64,000 nucleotides of DNA from Arthrobacter pascens (GTDB lineage Bacteria > Actinomycetota > Actinomycetes > Actinomycetales > Micrococcaceae), in assembly GCF_030816475.1 (NCBI RefSeq), contig NZ_JAUSXF010000001.1, positions 4,340,001-4,404,000 on the forward strand, given 5' to 3'. Both the position numbers and the translations under genes were made by a program. The notes under the pieces were generated by a model. The model did no database searches and was not told where the DNA came from. It saw only the letters and a program-made list of their open reading frames with translations. This document shows, in pieces, positions 50,851 through 58,657 of the stretch (positions are counted from its first letter, which is position 1; every line of letters starts with the position of its first letter).

Positions 50851-53244
50851 TTACTTGCCGAAACTGCGCAACCGCAGGGAGTTCGCCACGACCAGAACCG
50901 AGCTTGCCGCCATGGCGGCCCCGGCAACCATCGGGTTCAAGAGGCCCAAAGCGGCCACGGGAATACCCACCGCGTTGTAGAAAAAGGCCCAGAACAGGTT
51001 GGTCTTGATGGTGGCGAGCGTCTTCCGGGACAGCTCGATGGCCTGGGCAACCTGGCTCAGATCATTGCCCATCACGGTAAGGTCAGCGGCTTCGATGGCC
51101 ACATCTGTGCCCGACCCCATCGCAATTCCCAGGTCCGCCTGCGCCAGCGCCGCGGCGTCATTGACGCCGTCGCCGGCCATCGCCACGATGGCGCCTCCGG
51201 CCTGAAGCTTCCGGACGGCTTCGACTTTTCCGGCCGGGAGGACACCTGCAAAGACGTCGTCCGGGGAGATTCCGACGGCGGATGCCACCTGCGCCGCTAC
51301 CGTGGCGTTGTCCCCGGTCAGCAGGATAGGCCTTAGCCCCAGCGACTTCAGGCGTGAAACGGCAGCTGCGGACCCTGGCTTGATGGTGTCCCGCAGCGTG
51401 ATGATTCCGGCAACTGAGCCGTCCACCGCGACCCAGATTGCTGTGGCGCCTGTCGCTTCGGCCGCGGCGAGGGCCTGGCGCTGTTCGGCGGAAATCCGGA
51501 CGCCGTTCTCGTCCAGCCAGCCGGTACGGCCGGCAACCACAACCCGGCCCTGCACTGTACCGGCGACCCCGCCGCCAGGAGCCGAACGGAAGTGTTCGAC
51601 GCCGGGGAGGCGGCCGCCGTCGTCGTCCTGCCTTTGGTGCCGCGGCAGGAGAGCCGCGTCAACAGCGGGCGCCTGCGCCGAATGCGCTGCCTGGACGAAA
51701 TGTGCCGACTGATGCCCTTCTGCCAGGGCAGCGGCAGCGATGGCGTGGGCAAGGGGATGCTCGGAGGCTGCCTCGACTGCGCCGGCGAGCCGCAGCACCG
51801 CCGAGCTGTCAAAGCCATTGAACGCGCGGGTGTTCTCGACGGAGAGCTTCCCGCTGGTCACTGTTCCTGTCTTGTCCAGCAGGATGGTGTCCACGGTGCG
51901 GGTGTCCTCCAGGACCTGAGGGCCCTTGATCAGGATGCCCAGCTGGGCGCCGCGACCGCTTCCGGTGAGCAGTCCCACGGGGGTGGCCAGTCCCAGGGCG
52001 CAGGGGCAGGCGATGACCAAAACGGTGACAGCGGCCGTAAACGCGGCGCGGAGCTCTTCACTGCTGACGGCCGGGCCCGCGAGGAGGAGCCAGGTGCCGA
52101 ACGTGAGGGCGGCGATCACCAGCACCACCGGGACGAAAACGGCACTGATGCGGTCCGCGAGGCGGGCGATGGGGGCCTTGCCGGTCTGGGCCTGTGAGAC
52201 CAGGCGGGCCATCTGGGCCAGGGTTGTCTCGGAGCCCACCCTGGTGGCGCGGACCAGCAGGCGGCCGGAGGTGTTGATGGTGGCCCCGGTGACCGTGCTG
52301 TTCGGACCAACTTCGACCGGAACGGACTCGCCGGTGACCAGGGAGGCGTCGACGGCGGAGCTGCCTTCGACGACGACGCCGTCGGTGGCGATCTTCTCAC
52401 CGGGGCGGACCACGATGACGTCGCCCACCCTGAGCTGCTCCGCCGGAACCTTATGTTCGGCGCCGGCGCGGAGGATGGTGGCGTCCTTGGCTCCAAGGTT
52501 GAGCAGTGCCCTGAGTGCGTCGCCGGCCTTTTGCTTTGCGTTGGCTTCCAGGAAGCGGCCCAGGAGCAGGAATGTAGTGACCACCGCGGCCACCTCGAAG
52601 TACAGGCCGCCGGACTCCATGCCATCCATGGCAGGTTGCTCGGTCATCCGCGGATCCAGCACCAGCTGGACCGCGGAGAACAGGAAGGCGGCCACCACCC
52701 CGATGGAAACCAGGGTGTCCATGGTGGATGCCAGATGGCGTGCATTGACAGCGGCCGCACGGTGGAAGGGCCAGGCCGCCCAGGAGACCACGGGCAGTGC
52801 CAGCGCCCCTGCCACCCAGCCCCAGTGCGGGAAGTGGAAGGCCGGCACCATCGAGATCAGGAATACGGGAACAGTCAGGATGGCCGCAACGATCAGGCGG
52901 GGCCATAGCTGCGATGAAGTGCCTCCGTGCTGAAGGTGGTCCTGATGTGCCGGCTGTGCATGGTCCGCCGGAGTTTCGGCGGGAGTTTCGTGGGGGACTG
53001 GTGCCGGGCGCAGCCGTGCCTTGTAGCCGGTGGCGTTGACGGTGTCCACCAGCTGCTGGTCAGTGATTCCAGCGGGGACGGTGACGTGTGCGGACTCCAG
53101 GGGAAGATTCACGGAGGCCACCACTCCCTCGAGTTTGCCGAGCTTCTTCTCCAGGCGGTTCACGCAGGAGGCGCAGGTCATGCCCTCGATGTCGAGTTCG
53201 ACCACCCGGCTTCCCGCCTGATGGAAGAGATGCTCGCTGCTCAT
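50851..53244 (-). CDS. copA: Copper-exporting P1B-type ATPase
   Basis: The 797-residue pump starts at ATG 53244 (GAGGAG 6 nt upstream). It has an N-terminal metal-binding domain (GMTCASC, about 22-28), a His-rich linker (DHAQPAHQDHLQHGG), eight membrane segments, the ion-path motif CPC in VLVIACPCALGLATP, the actuator TGES, phosphorylation site DKTGT, SEHPLAHAI, TGDN and GDGVNDAAAL. YN in TM7 (FFYNAVGIP) and the MAASSVLVV segment in TM8 mark the Cu(I) subgroup. An extra His/Gln-rich insert (HQSAHFVQAAHSAQ) lies in the nucleotide-binding domain. Last gene of the csoR-copZ-copA operon. Confidence 0.95.
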   Translation of the reverse strand: MSSEHLFHQAGSRVVELDIEGMTCASCVNRLEKKLGKLEGVVASVNLPLESAHVTVPAGITDQQLVDTVNATGYKARLRPAPVPHETPAETPADHAQPAHQDHLQHGGTSSQLWPRLIVAAILTVPVFLISMVPAFHFPHWGWVAGALALPVVSWAAWPFHRAAAVNARHLASTMDTLVSIGVVAAFLFSAVQLVLDPRMTEQPAMDGMESGGLYFEVAAVVTTFLLLGRFLEANAKQKAGDALRALLNLGAKDATILRAGAEHKVPAEQLRVGDVIVVRPGEKIATDGVVVEGSSAVDASLVTGESVPVEVGPNSTVTGATINTSGRLLVRATRVGSETTLAQMARLVSQAQTGKAPIARLADRISAVFVPVVLVIAALTFGTWLLLAGPAVSSEELRAAFTAAVTVLVIACPCALGLATPVGLLTGSGRGAQLGILIKGPQVLEDTRTVDTILLDKTGTVTSGKLSVENTRAFNGFDSSAVLRLAGAVEAASEHPLAHAIAAAALAEGHQSAHFVQAAHSAQAPAVDAALLPRHQRQDDDGGRLPGVEHFRSAPGGGVAGTVQGRVVVAGRTGWLDENGVRISAEQRQALAAAEATGATAIWVAVDGSVAGIITLRDTIKPGSAAAVSRLKSLGLRPILLTGDNATVAAQVASAVGISPDDVFAGVLPAGKVEAVRKLQAGGAIVAMAGDGVNDAAALAQADLGIAMGSGTDVAIEAADLTVMGNDLSQVAQAIELSRKTLATIKTNLFWAFFYNAVGIPVAALGLLNPMVAGAAMAASSVLVVANSLRLRSFGK

Positions 53245-53272
53245 TCTTGCTCCTCGGGATCGTGGCGGATGA

Positions 53273-53467
53273 TCAGGCTTCGTTGGCAACAACCAGGTAT
53301 CCGGCCTCTGCAACCGCTTCACCTATCTCGGACGGTGACAGTTCCTGGCTGGAGGTGATCGTGACGGTCGAAATGCCCCCCGAGTTGAGGTCGACGTCGA
53401 CCGTCTCTACTCCTGCGAGGGACTCGAGTTCCTCGCTTACTGATGAAATGCAATGGCCGCAGGTCAT
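53273..53467 (-). CDS. copZ: Copper chaperone CopZ-like HMA protein with a damaged start
   Basis: The HMA fold is clear: the metal site MTCGHC at the first available ATG (53467), then LESLAGVETVDVDL and GEAVAEAGYLV. Starting there removes the first beta strand. In frame upstream the codons for S-T-I-S-T-T-V-S-V-S-G are present but the expected initiator reads ATAG (53504-53501) behind a good AAGGAG (53516-53511), so one extra A appears to have broken ATG-AGC. Either a sequencing slip or a real loss of the normal start. The product passes Cu(I) to CopA. Confidence 0.85.
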   Translation of the reverse strand: MTCGHCISSVSEELESLAGVETVDVDLNSGGISTVTITSSQELSPSEIGEAVAEAGYLVVANEA

Positions 53468-53599
53468 GCCTGAAACGCTGACGGTGGTGGAGATGGTGCT
53501 CTATGGCTGGCTCCTTTGTGCCTTGCCGGCAGGTGGGCCGGCGTTTGGTGTTTGGTGTCGGTGAGGTCTTTTACGAGTGGGGTCTTAGCCGGTTGGGGT

Positions 53600-53947
53600 C
53601 TAACGGAGCAGGCGCCCGATGGCGTCTGCCGCCTCTTTGACCTTGACGTCGATTGCCTCGGCACGCAGATCCGGGTCCGGCTCGGAAGCCGCGCCCACCA
53701 CGCAATGGCCGATGTGCTCTTCGACCAGTCCGAGGCTGACGGCATGGAGGGCCTTGGTGACGGCGGAGACCTGAGTGAGGATGTCGATGCAGTACTTATC
53801 CTCATCCACCATCCGCGCAATCCCGCGTACCTGGCCTTCGATCCGCTTGAGCCGGCGCAGGTAGGCCTCCTTGTTGGCCGTGTAGCCATGCCCCTGGACC
53901 GGATCAGCGTCAAGGGTCGCCGCGGTGGTTTCGTCCCGTGTTGTCAT
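53600..53947 (-). CDS. csoR: Copper-sensing repressor
   Basis: The 115-residue protein has the DUF156/CsoR fold: YLRRLKRIEGQVRGIARMV (29-47) and the Cu(I) ligands Cys53 (YCIDIL), His78 and Cys82 (EEHIGHCV), the C-H-C triad of copper sensors. It represses its own operon and releases DNA on binding Cu(I). The start ATG 53947 lies 9 nt after the predicted -10, so the mRNA is probably leaderless; there is no Shine-Dalgarno. It is the first gene before copZ and copA. Confidence 0.93.
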   Translation of the reverse strand: MTTRDETTAATLDADPVQGHGYTANKEAYLRRLKRIEGQVRGIARMVDEDKYCIDILTQVSAVTKALHAVSLGLVEEHIGHCVVGAASEPDPDLRAEAIDVKVKEAADAIGRLLR

Positions 53948-53956
53948 AGAGTCCAA

Positions 53957-54000
53957 CGTATACCCCTTGGGGGTATCGGCGCAAGTACCCCCTGGGGGTA
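53957..54000 (-). promoter_or_regulatory. csoR promoter with two CsoR-type operators
   Basis: On the minus strand TTGCGC (53984-53979), 16 bp, then TATACG (53962-53957) form a promoter. Palindrome TACCCCTTGGGGGTA (53961-53975, part of GTATACCCC...GGGGTATC) fills the spacer, and the perfect palindrome TACCCCCTGGGGGTA (53986-54000) sits just upstream of the -35. Both match the G/C-tract palindromes bound by CsoR proteins, so copper-dependent autoregulation of csoR-copZ-copA is strongly suggested. Confidence 0.85.
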
Positions 54001-54092
54001 TGCAGGGGACTATGGGGAGTGCAGCGCCGGCTCGCCATGCCAACTTGCGACGGGCTTAAGCGCTGCACACGGCTCCGGCCAGGCTTTCGCCT

Positions 54093-54140
54093 CGTTATGG
54101 TCTCTTCCCCCACGCCCGCCAGGGGGAATAGACCATAACG
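54093..54140. other. Long imperfect hairpin upstream of csoR, no associated gene
   Basis: CGTTATGGTCTCTTCCCCC (54093-54111) pairs with GGGGGAATAGACCATAACG (54122-54140) with one mismatch and a 10-nt loop. On the plus strand it is followed by GGGGGCTTTTATA. The rest of 53948-54434 (487 bp) holds only the csoR promoter and the usp terminator; no gene is convincing. It may be a terminator stranded from a lost gene or part of a small RNA. Confidence 0.55.
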
Positions 54141-54244
54141 GGGGGCTTTTATAGGGGCAGGCGTGTGTTTGGCAGCGGGCCGGTCCGGAGCGGGAAAACA
54201 GCTGCGGGTAAGCGGCGGTAGCCCGCTTTCCGGGTACCCGGGCA

Positions 54245-54290
54245 TTAAAAAGCTCCGGAGTGCGTTATTGGGGGATACGCACTCCGGAGC
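54245..54290 (-). terminator. Rho-independent terminator of usp
   Basis: GCTCCGGAGTGCGT (54252-54265) and ACGCACTCCGGAGC (54277-54290) form a perfect 14-bp stem; reading on the minus strand it is followed by TTTTTAAT. It serves the minus-strand universal stress gene 145 nt upstream. Confidence 0.88.
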
Positions 54291-54434
54291 AGCCTTTGGG
54301 CAGTTTCCGTATCCTTCCTTTCGGTTGGATCGGCCTGCTTGAACCAGCTTACGTTGCCACCCGAGCCTTTCGCCACCACCTGGAATAACTACTTTCGCTT
54401 TATTATTTCTTCCCTTGTCAGCAGGCTTTAGCGC

Positions 54435-54953
54435 TCACAATTTGTCCTCATGGGCAGCCATCCGGAAGGGAACCATCAACACCGGATGGCTCTGATGATG
54501 ACTCAGCCAGGTGCCGACGGAACCGTTGAGGGCTTCCGAAATCCTATGGACCACGCCCCGCTCCGATGTCCCCACGATGATCATTGGAGCGTTGCTTTCT
54601 GCGGCCAGCCGCGCGAGTGCACGGGCGGGATCCCCTGCCAGGGTGCGCAAGATCCATTCCACGGGCGCTCCTTCTGTGGGCGCGTCATCCATAGCCGCCT
54701 GGATGACCGCCTTGAGCTCACCGGTTACGGCGCGGATGTCGTCGTCGTCCTTATCCGGATGCAGGGACAGCCGGTGCGCGGACCTGGCCGGATCCCATTC
54801 CACCAGGTAGCTGGCCTCATCGACATAGGCGCACAGCAGGGGCGAGGAGAGTTTGGCCGCCAAGGTGAATGCCGTGCTGAGGACTTCGGGATGCTGCTTG
54901 GGCATGATCCCGACAACGAGCGGGGGAGGGCCGCTGAACCGTTCTGGCGTCAT
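54435..54953 (-). CDS. Universal stress protein (UspA domain)
   Basis: The 172-residue protein has one Usp fold: VVGIMPKQHPEVLSTAFTLA at the start and the C-terminal nucleotide-loop motif MIIVGTSERGVVHRISEALN, GSVGTWLSHHQSHPVLMVP, i.e. G-2x-G-9x-G(S/T)-like spacing with substitutions. It is a cytoplasmic stress protein of likely ATP-binding type. Single gene with its own terminator. Confidence 0.85.
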   Translation of the reverse strand: MTPERFSGPPPLVVGIMPKQHPEVLSTAFTLAAKLSSPLLCAYVDEASYLVEWDPARSAHRLSLHPDKDDDDIRAVTGELKAVIQAAMDDAPTEGAPVEWILRTLAGDPARALARLAAESNAPMIIVGTSERGVVHRISEALNGSVGTWLSHHQSHPVLMVPFRMAAHEDKL

Positions 54954-55014
54954 AGCTCATTCTCTGCCTGTGGAGCAGGGTTGAACAGGCGTCTCCCGGA
55001 GGATCCCGGGATCG

Positions 55015-55779
55015 CTAGGCGGCGGGGGAGGCGGAGACTACGACGTTCCTGCCCCAGGGGTCTTCGGTGTAGCAGCTGATGAGGATCACGCGGTTCGGGA
55101 CGATGTCCCAGATGGGGCTGTCCTTCAACGTGGACTTGAGGTACGTGGTCACGCTGTCCACGCGGTAGCGGATGGTGCCGTTCGTGGTGGTGATGGTGAA
55201 TTCGTCGCCCACTGACGCAGCCGAACTGAGGTGGTTGAACGGTGCATCCCTGCCTTCCCAGCTGTGACCGATGATGTACGTTGTGTTGTTCGAGCCGTTT
55301 CCCGGAGTGCCGAACGGTGTCAGCCAGTATCCGTCCATAGTGGTGGGCGGCACGATGGTTTGGCTGGCCATCGCGGACTGGTCCGGTTCAAGCGCGTGGA
55401 TTGCGGTGTCGATCGCCGTGGCGGCGTACTGGATGTGCCGGGGTTCGGACGCTGCCGGAAGTACGGGACCTGCAGGGGAGGACTCCGCAGCTGCTGACGC
55501 GGCTGCTGCGGGAACAGCTGTCGGGACGGGGGCAACGGGGCCTAGCGAATGGGTGGTGTCCGTTGCCCGGCCGGTCGCCGCGGAGAGAGGCCACCCGGTG
55601 TACGGCGTTGGCGCGGCGGAGTGGACGGGGCCGGCCGGTGCTGCAGCTTCCCCATGCTGGAGGAGCGGTGCGCCGAACGTGAGCGAGAAGAACCCTAGGA
55701 TCCCGCACAGCAGAATTGCCAGATCTCCTCGGTTCCAGCCCCGACGTCCTTTCATGGCGGAGACCCGATGCTTTGCCAT
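55015..55779 (-). CDS. Class F sortase
   Basis: The 254-residue protein has a membrane anchor (LAILLCGILGFFSLTFG, 20-36), an Ala/Pro-rich linker to about 112 and a sortase barrel with the catalytic triad His172 (IIGHSW), Cys236 (VILISCYTED) and Arg244 (WGRNVVV). GHSW and SCYTEDPWGRN are typical of actinobacterial class F. GAGGAG precedes ATG 55779. It would join a surface protein to the wall; the neighbour at 55901-56533 is the obvious candidate substrate. Confidence 0.9.
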   Translation of the reverse strand: MAKHRVSAMKGRRGWNRGDLAILLCGILGFFSLTFGAPLLQHGEAAAPAGPVHSAAPTPYTGWPLSAATGRATDTTHSLGPVAPVPTAVPAAAASAAAESSPAGPVLPAASEPRHIQYAATAIDTAIHALEPDQSAMASQTIVPPTTMDGYWLTPFGTPGNGSNNTTYIIGHSWEGRDAPFNHLSSAASVGDEFTITTTNGTIRYRVDSVTTYLKSTLKDSPIWDIVPNRVILISCYTEDPWGRNVVVSASPAA

Positions 55780-55814
55780 TTCGCTCCTCGTGTATCGGAT
55801 GAAGGTGATAACAG

Positions 55815-55845
55815 GGAGGGCGTCCCACCTGCCAGGACGCCCTCC
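55815..55845. terminator. Hairpin terminator between surface protein and sortase genes
   Basis: GGAGGGCGTCC and GGACGCCCTCC form an 11-bp stem with a 9-nt loop, 55 nt past the stop of the upstream surface-protein gene. It may partly separate expression of the two genes. Confidence 0.75.
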
Positions 55846-55900
55846 GTGTTCGTTTGCCTGTCAGGCCGGTCACGATGTGGCCAGCCTGAGCCGGGTCAGC

Positions 55901-56533
55901 CTATTCAGTGCTGAAGCGGCGGCGTGCGGTCAATGCCAGGCCTGCTGCCAGAAGGGCACCCAGCCCGGCCAGCCAGCCTGGCGCCTCGCTTCCGGTATTC
56001 CCGCCGACTGCCGTCTGGGCGTTGAAGCCCTGGTTTGTACCCTGGCTGACAGGCGCAGCAGCTGCTGGTACCCGTGCTGATGAGGCCAGCGGAGCCGGGG
56101 CGGCAGGTGCAACAACGGGCGCTGCAACTACTACCGGTGCAACTACTGCCGGCGCCGCAGCAACCACCGGCTGCTCAACGACCGGCGGGTCCGCCGGCTG
56201 CTCAACGACGGGCGGCTCCGCCGGCGGTTCGACGACGGGGGGATCCACTGGCGGAACCACGACAGTAACCGGCACGCAGTTGTTGTTGTACGTGGCAATT
56301 CCGGCGGCTGTCCAGTTCATGCCTCCCAGCAGCAGCGCGTTGGGCGGAATGATGTCGTCGGTATCCAGGTCGTGGCCGTTTAATCCATTGCCGTTGATCA
56401 CGTTAAGCACGTACGGATTGGCCGCGCTCTTAGTGGCGTGGCAGACACTAATGTTTTCTGCGGCGAAGGCGGGTGCGGTGACAGTGAGCAGCCCCAGGCC
56501 CGCTACCCCCACTGTCGCAATAACTCTTTTCAT
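55901..56533 (-). CDS. Secreted Pro/Ala-rich surface protein with C-terminal sorting-like tail
   Basis: The 210-residue protein has a signal peptide (KRVIATVGVAGLGLLTVTAP, cleaved after AFA), a small N-terminal domain with two cysteines (VCHATKSAANPYVLNVIN, later NNNCVP), a Pro/Val/Ala-rich stalk (VEPPAEPPVVEQPADPP-type repeats) and a C-terminal hydrophobic segment (GWLAGLGALLAAGLALTA) followed by RRRFSTE. No LPXTG is present; GSEAPG precedes the helix. The last part is the layout of a sortase substrate. GGGGAG upstream of ATG 56533. Adjacent to the class F sortase. Confidence 0.75.
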   Translation of the reverse strand: MKRVIATVGVAGLGLLTVTAPAFAAENISVCHATKSAANPYVLNVINGNGLNGHDLDTDDIIPPNALLLGGMNWTAAGIATYNNNCVPVTVVVPPVDPPVVEPPAEPPVVEQPADPPVVEQPVVAAAPAVVAPVVVAAPVVAPAAPAPLASSARVPAAAAPVSQGTNQGFNAQTAVGGNTGSEAPGWLAGLGALLAAGLALTARRRFSTE

Positions 56534-56843
56534 GACAATTCTCCCCAGTCTGATGGAAACCGACCATGCTGGAGGAAGTAGCGGTGACTCACAGTGCCCC
56601 AGCAGCACGGCCAGCTTGCTTGTGATTTCAGGCTAGGGGCGGGTCCCGAAACACTCGCGAGTAGCGGGTACTCGACTTTTTCGCGGGCTGACCTGCGGAA
56701 TTACCTGTTCCTACGCGGGGAAACCGGTGCCGACTACCTAGGTGGCCGGTGCCCGCCGGGAACCGGTGGCCGGCTGCCCGGGTCCCTTGAACGCGGCCAA
56801 GCCCGCGCCTAACGTGGAGACATACGAAAGGTGCGTGAGCGGC

Positions 56844-57044
56844 ATGGAAATCTTCATGTGGTGGCTGGATCTGGATCTGGAAACCAAGGAATGGCTGCGG
56901 GAAAACCTGCGGGCGGAGGAGCTGCCGCTGCCAGTACTCCAAGGCATTGCAGAGGCAGGCGGTCCGCATCCGGATACCCCCGTCTCGGTGCTCACCGAAG
57001 CCGACTGGGATTTCATCGAGACGCAGTCCGAATTCGTGGATTGA
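56844..57044 (+). CDS. Small acidic protein, function unknown
   Basis: This 66-residue protein (MEIFMWWLDLDLETKEWLRE ... ) is acidic, Trp-rich at the N-terminus and ends TQSEFVD. It could start at GTG 56835 (AAAGG at 56827-56831). Codon use looks coding and no overlap with another gene exists, but no family is recognised. Confidence 0.5.
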   Translation: MEIFMWWLDLDLETKEWLRENLRAEELPLPVLQGIAEAGGPHPDTPVSVLTEADWDFIETQSEFVD

Positions 57045-57111
57045 GGATCCGGGAAGACTCCCGCCGCGAAAGAACTGAAAACCGTTGCTACCTTCCTCCG
57101 GGAGTGGTTGC

Positions 57112-58218
57112 ATGGGGAGCATGTCACCTGCGGAGAGCTTTGTCCTAGCGATCGGAACCAAAAAAGGCCTATGGCTGGCCACGAGTCCGGACAGGCAGGA
57201 ATGGTCGTTCTCGGGCCCCCATTTCCTGATGAGCGAGATTCCCAGCATCGGCATTGATACGCGGGACGGCCGTACGCGCATCATGGTTGGCGTCAGGTCC
57301 GAGCACTGGGGCCCGACGGTGGTGCATTCGGACGATCTGGGCGCCACCTGGACCGAACCGGAACAAGGCGCCATCTCGTTCCCTGAAGATACAGGCGCCG
57401 CCCTGGAACGCATCTGGCAGATCTACCCGGACGCCGACTCGCGGCCCGGTGTCGTGTGGGCCGGTGCAGAGCCGATCTCGGTCTGGAAGTCCATGGACGG
57501 CGGAGAGCACTTCGAACTCAACCGAGGCTTGTGGGACCATCCGCACCGGAGCGACTGGGGCGCCGGCTACGGCGGCGCCGCGGCCCATTCAATCGTCGTG
57601 AACCCGGCGGGGGACAACGTGCACATCGCCATGAGCACCGGCGGGGTTTACCGCTCGCTTGACGGCGGGACGTCCTGGGAGCCCAGGAACAAGGGGATTT
57701 CCGCCTACTTCATGCCCGATCCAAACCCGGAATTCGGCCAGTGCGTGCACAAGATCGCTGCGGATGCCGGAGTCGAAGGCCGCCTCTATGCCCAGAACCA
57801 CCACGGCGTGTACCGCACGGATGACAACGGCGAGAACTGGGATTCCATTGCCGACGGGCTCCCGGCCGATTTCGGCTTCGTCATGCTCACCCATCCGCAC
57901 CGCGAAGGCACAGCATGGGTGGTCCCGCTGAAGGCCGACGGCGAACGGATCCCGCCGGACGGAAAGCTGGCGGTACACCGCACAGACGACGCCGGAGCGA
58001 CCTGGAGGAGGCTGGATTCCGGGCTGCCAGAGCACGAGTACAACAGCGTGCTGCGTGACGCCGCCGCCGTGGATTCCGCCGAACCGGCAGGAGTCTACTT
58101 CGGCACGCGTGGCGGCACGGTTTACGCCAGCGCGGACGAAGGGGAGACCTTTGCCGAGGTGGCAGCCCACCTGCCGGATGTCCTGTGCGTCCGGGCGGCA
58201 GTGGTCGCCAGTGCCTGA
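57112..58218 (+). CDS. BNR/Asp-box beta-propeller protein (sialidase/VPS10-like fold)
   Basis: From ATG 57112 (GGGAG 7 nt upstream) the protein has 368 residues and no signal peptide. It has repeated Asp-box motifs of the S-x-D-x-G-x-T-W type: HSDDLGATW, KSMDGGEHF, RSLDGGTSW, RTDDNGENW, RTDDAGATW and ASADEGETF, spaced as in six- to eight-bladed propellers. LAIGTKKGLWLATS opens the fold. Catalytic sialidase residues are not evident, so the role is open. It overlaps a MoaD/ThiS-like gene by 8 nt. Confidence 0.85.
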   Translation: MGSMSPAESFVLAIGTKKGLWLATSPDRQEWSFSGPHFLMSEIPSIGIDTRDGRTRIMVGVRSEHWGPTVVHSDDLGATWTEPEQGAISFPEDTGAALERIWQIYPDADSRPGVVWAGAEPISVWKSMDGGEHFELNRGLWDHPHRSDWGAGYGGAAAHSIVVNPAGDNVHIAMSTGGVYRSLDGGTSWEPRNKGISAYFMPDPNPEFGQCVHKIAADAGVEGRLYAQNHHGVYRTDDNGENWDSIADGLPADFGFVMLTHPHREGTAWVVPLKADGERIPPDGKLAVHRTDDAGATWRRLDSGLPEHEYNSVLRDAAAVDSAEPAGVYFGTRGGTVYASADEGETFAEVAAHLPDVLCVRAAVVASA

Positions 58219-58498
58219 CATCAGTGTGGTGCTCCCGAGCGTCCTCCAGCCTTTGGCCGGCGGGCAGACGGTCCTGACTGCGTCCACGGACGGACCGGTG
58301 ACGGTGGAGGAGCTGCTGAATTCCCTTACCGTCGATTTTCCGATACTTGCCAGGCGGTTACGGGACGAAACGGGTGCCCTGCGCCGTTTCGTCAATATCT
58401 ACGTGGGCGGCGATGAGGTCCGCCGGCTCCAGGGCCTCGAGACGCATGTTCAGCCGGGGCAGGAGGTGCTGGTGATCCAGTCGGTGGCTGGCGGCTAG
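58211..58498 (+). CDS. MoaD/ThiS family ubiquitin-like protein
   Basis: The 95-residue beta-grasp protein (PDISVVLPSVLQPLAGGQTV, then LARRLRDETGALRRFVNIYV and VQPGQEVLVIQSVAGG) ends in the Gly-Gly that becomes adenylated or thiocarboxylated in sulfur carriers. GTG 58211 is chosen because it overlaps the upstream TGA by 8 nt. No E1-like (MoeB/ThiF) activator is nearby. Coupling with a BNR propeller protein is known as a recurring actinobacterial arrangement by my recollection; function unproven. Confidence 0.85.
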   Translation: MPDISVVLPSVLQPLAGGQTVLTASTDGPVTVEELLNSLTVDFPILARRLRDETGALRRFVNIYVGGDEVRRLQGLETHVQPGQEVLVIQSVAGG

Positions 58499-58657
58499 GC
58501 TGCTCCCGCCACCCGGCCAGCACTGGGTTTCCGCTGTGCCCGCCTTGCCGGCACCTGCATCTGCCATGACCAGTTTCCGCGGCGTATCGTGAGTTTTAGC
58601 AGGAACGACGCCGTTCAGTGCAGTGTGTGCGGTGTCGCCGTCTGAGGAGGGATCGCC

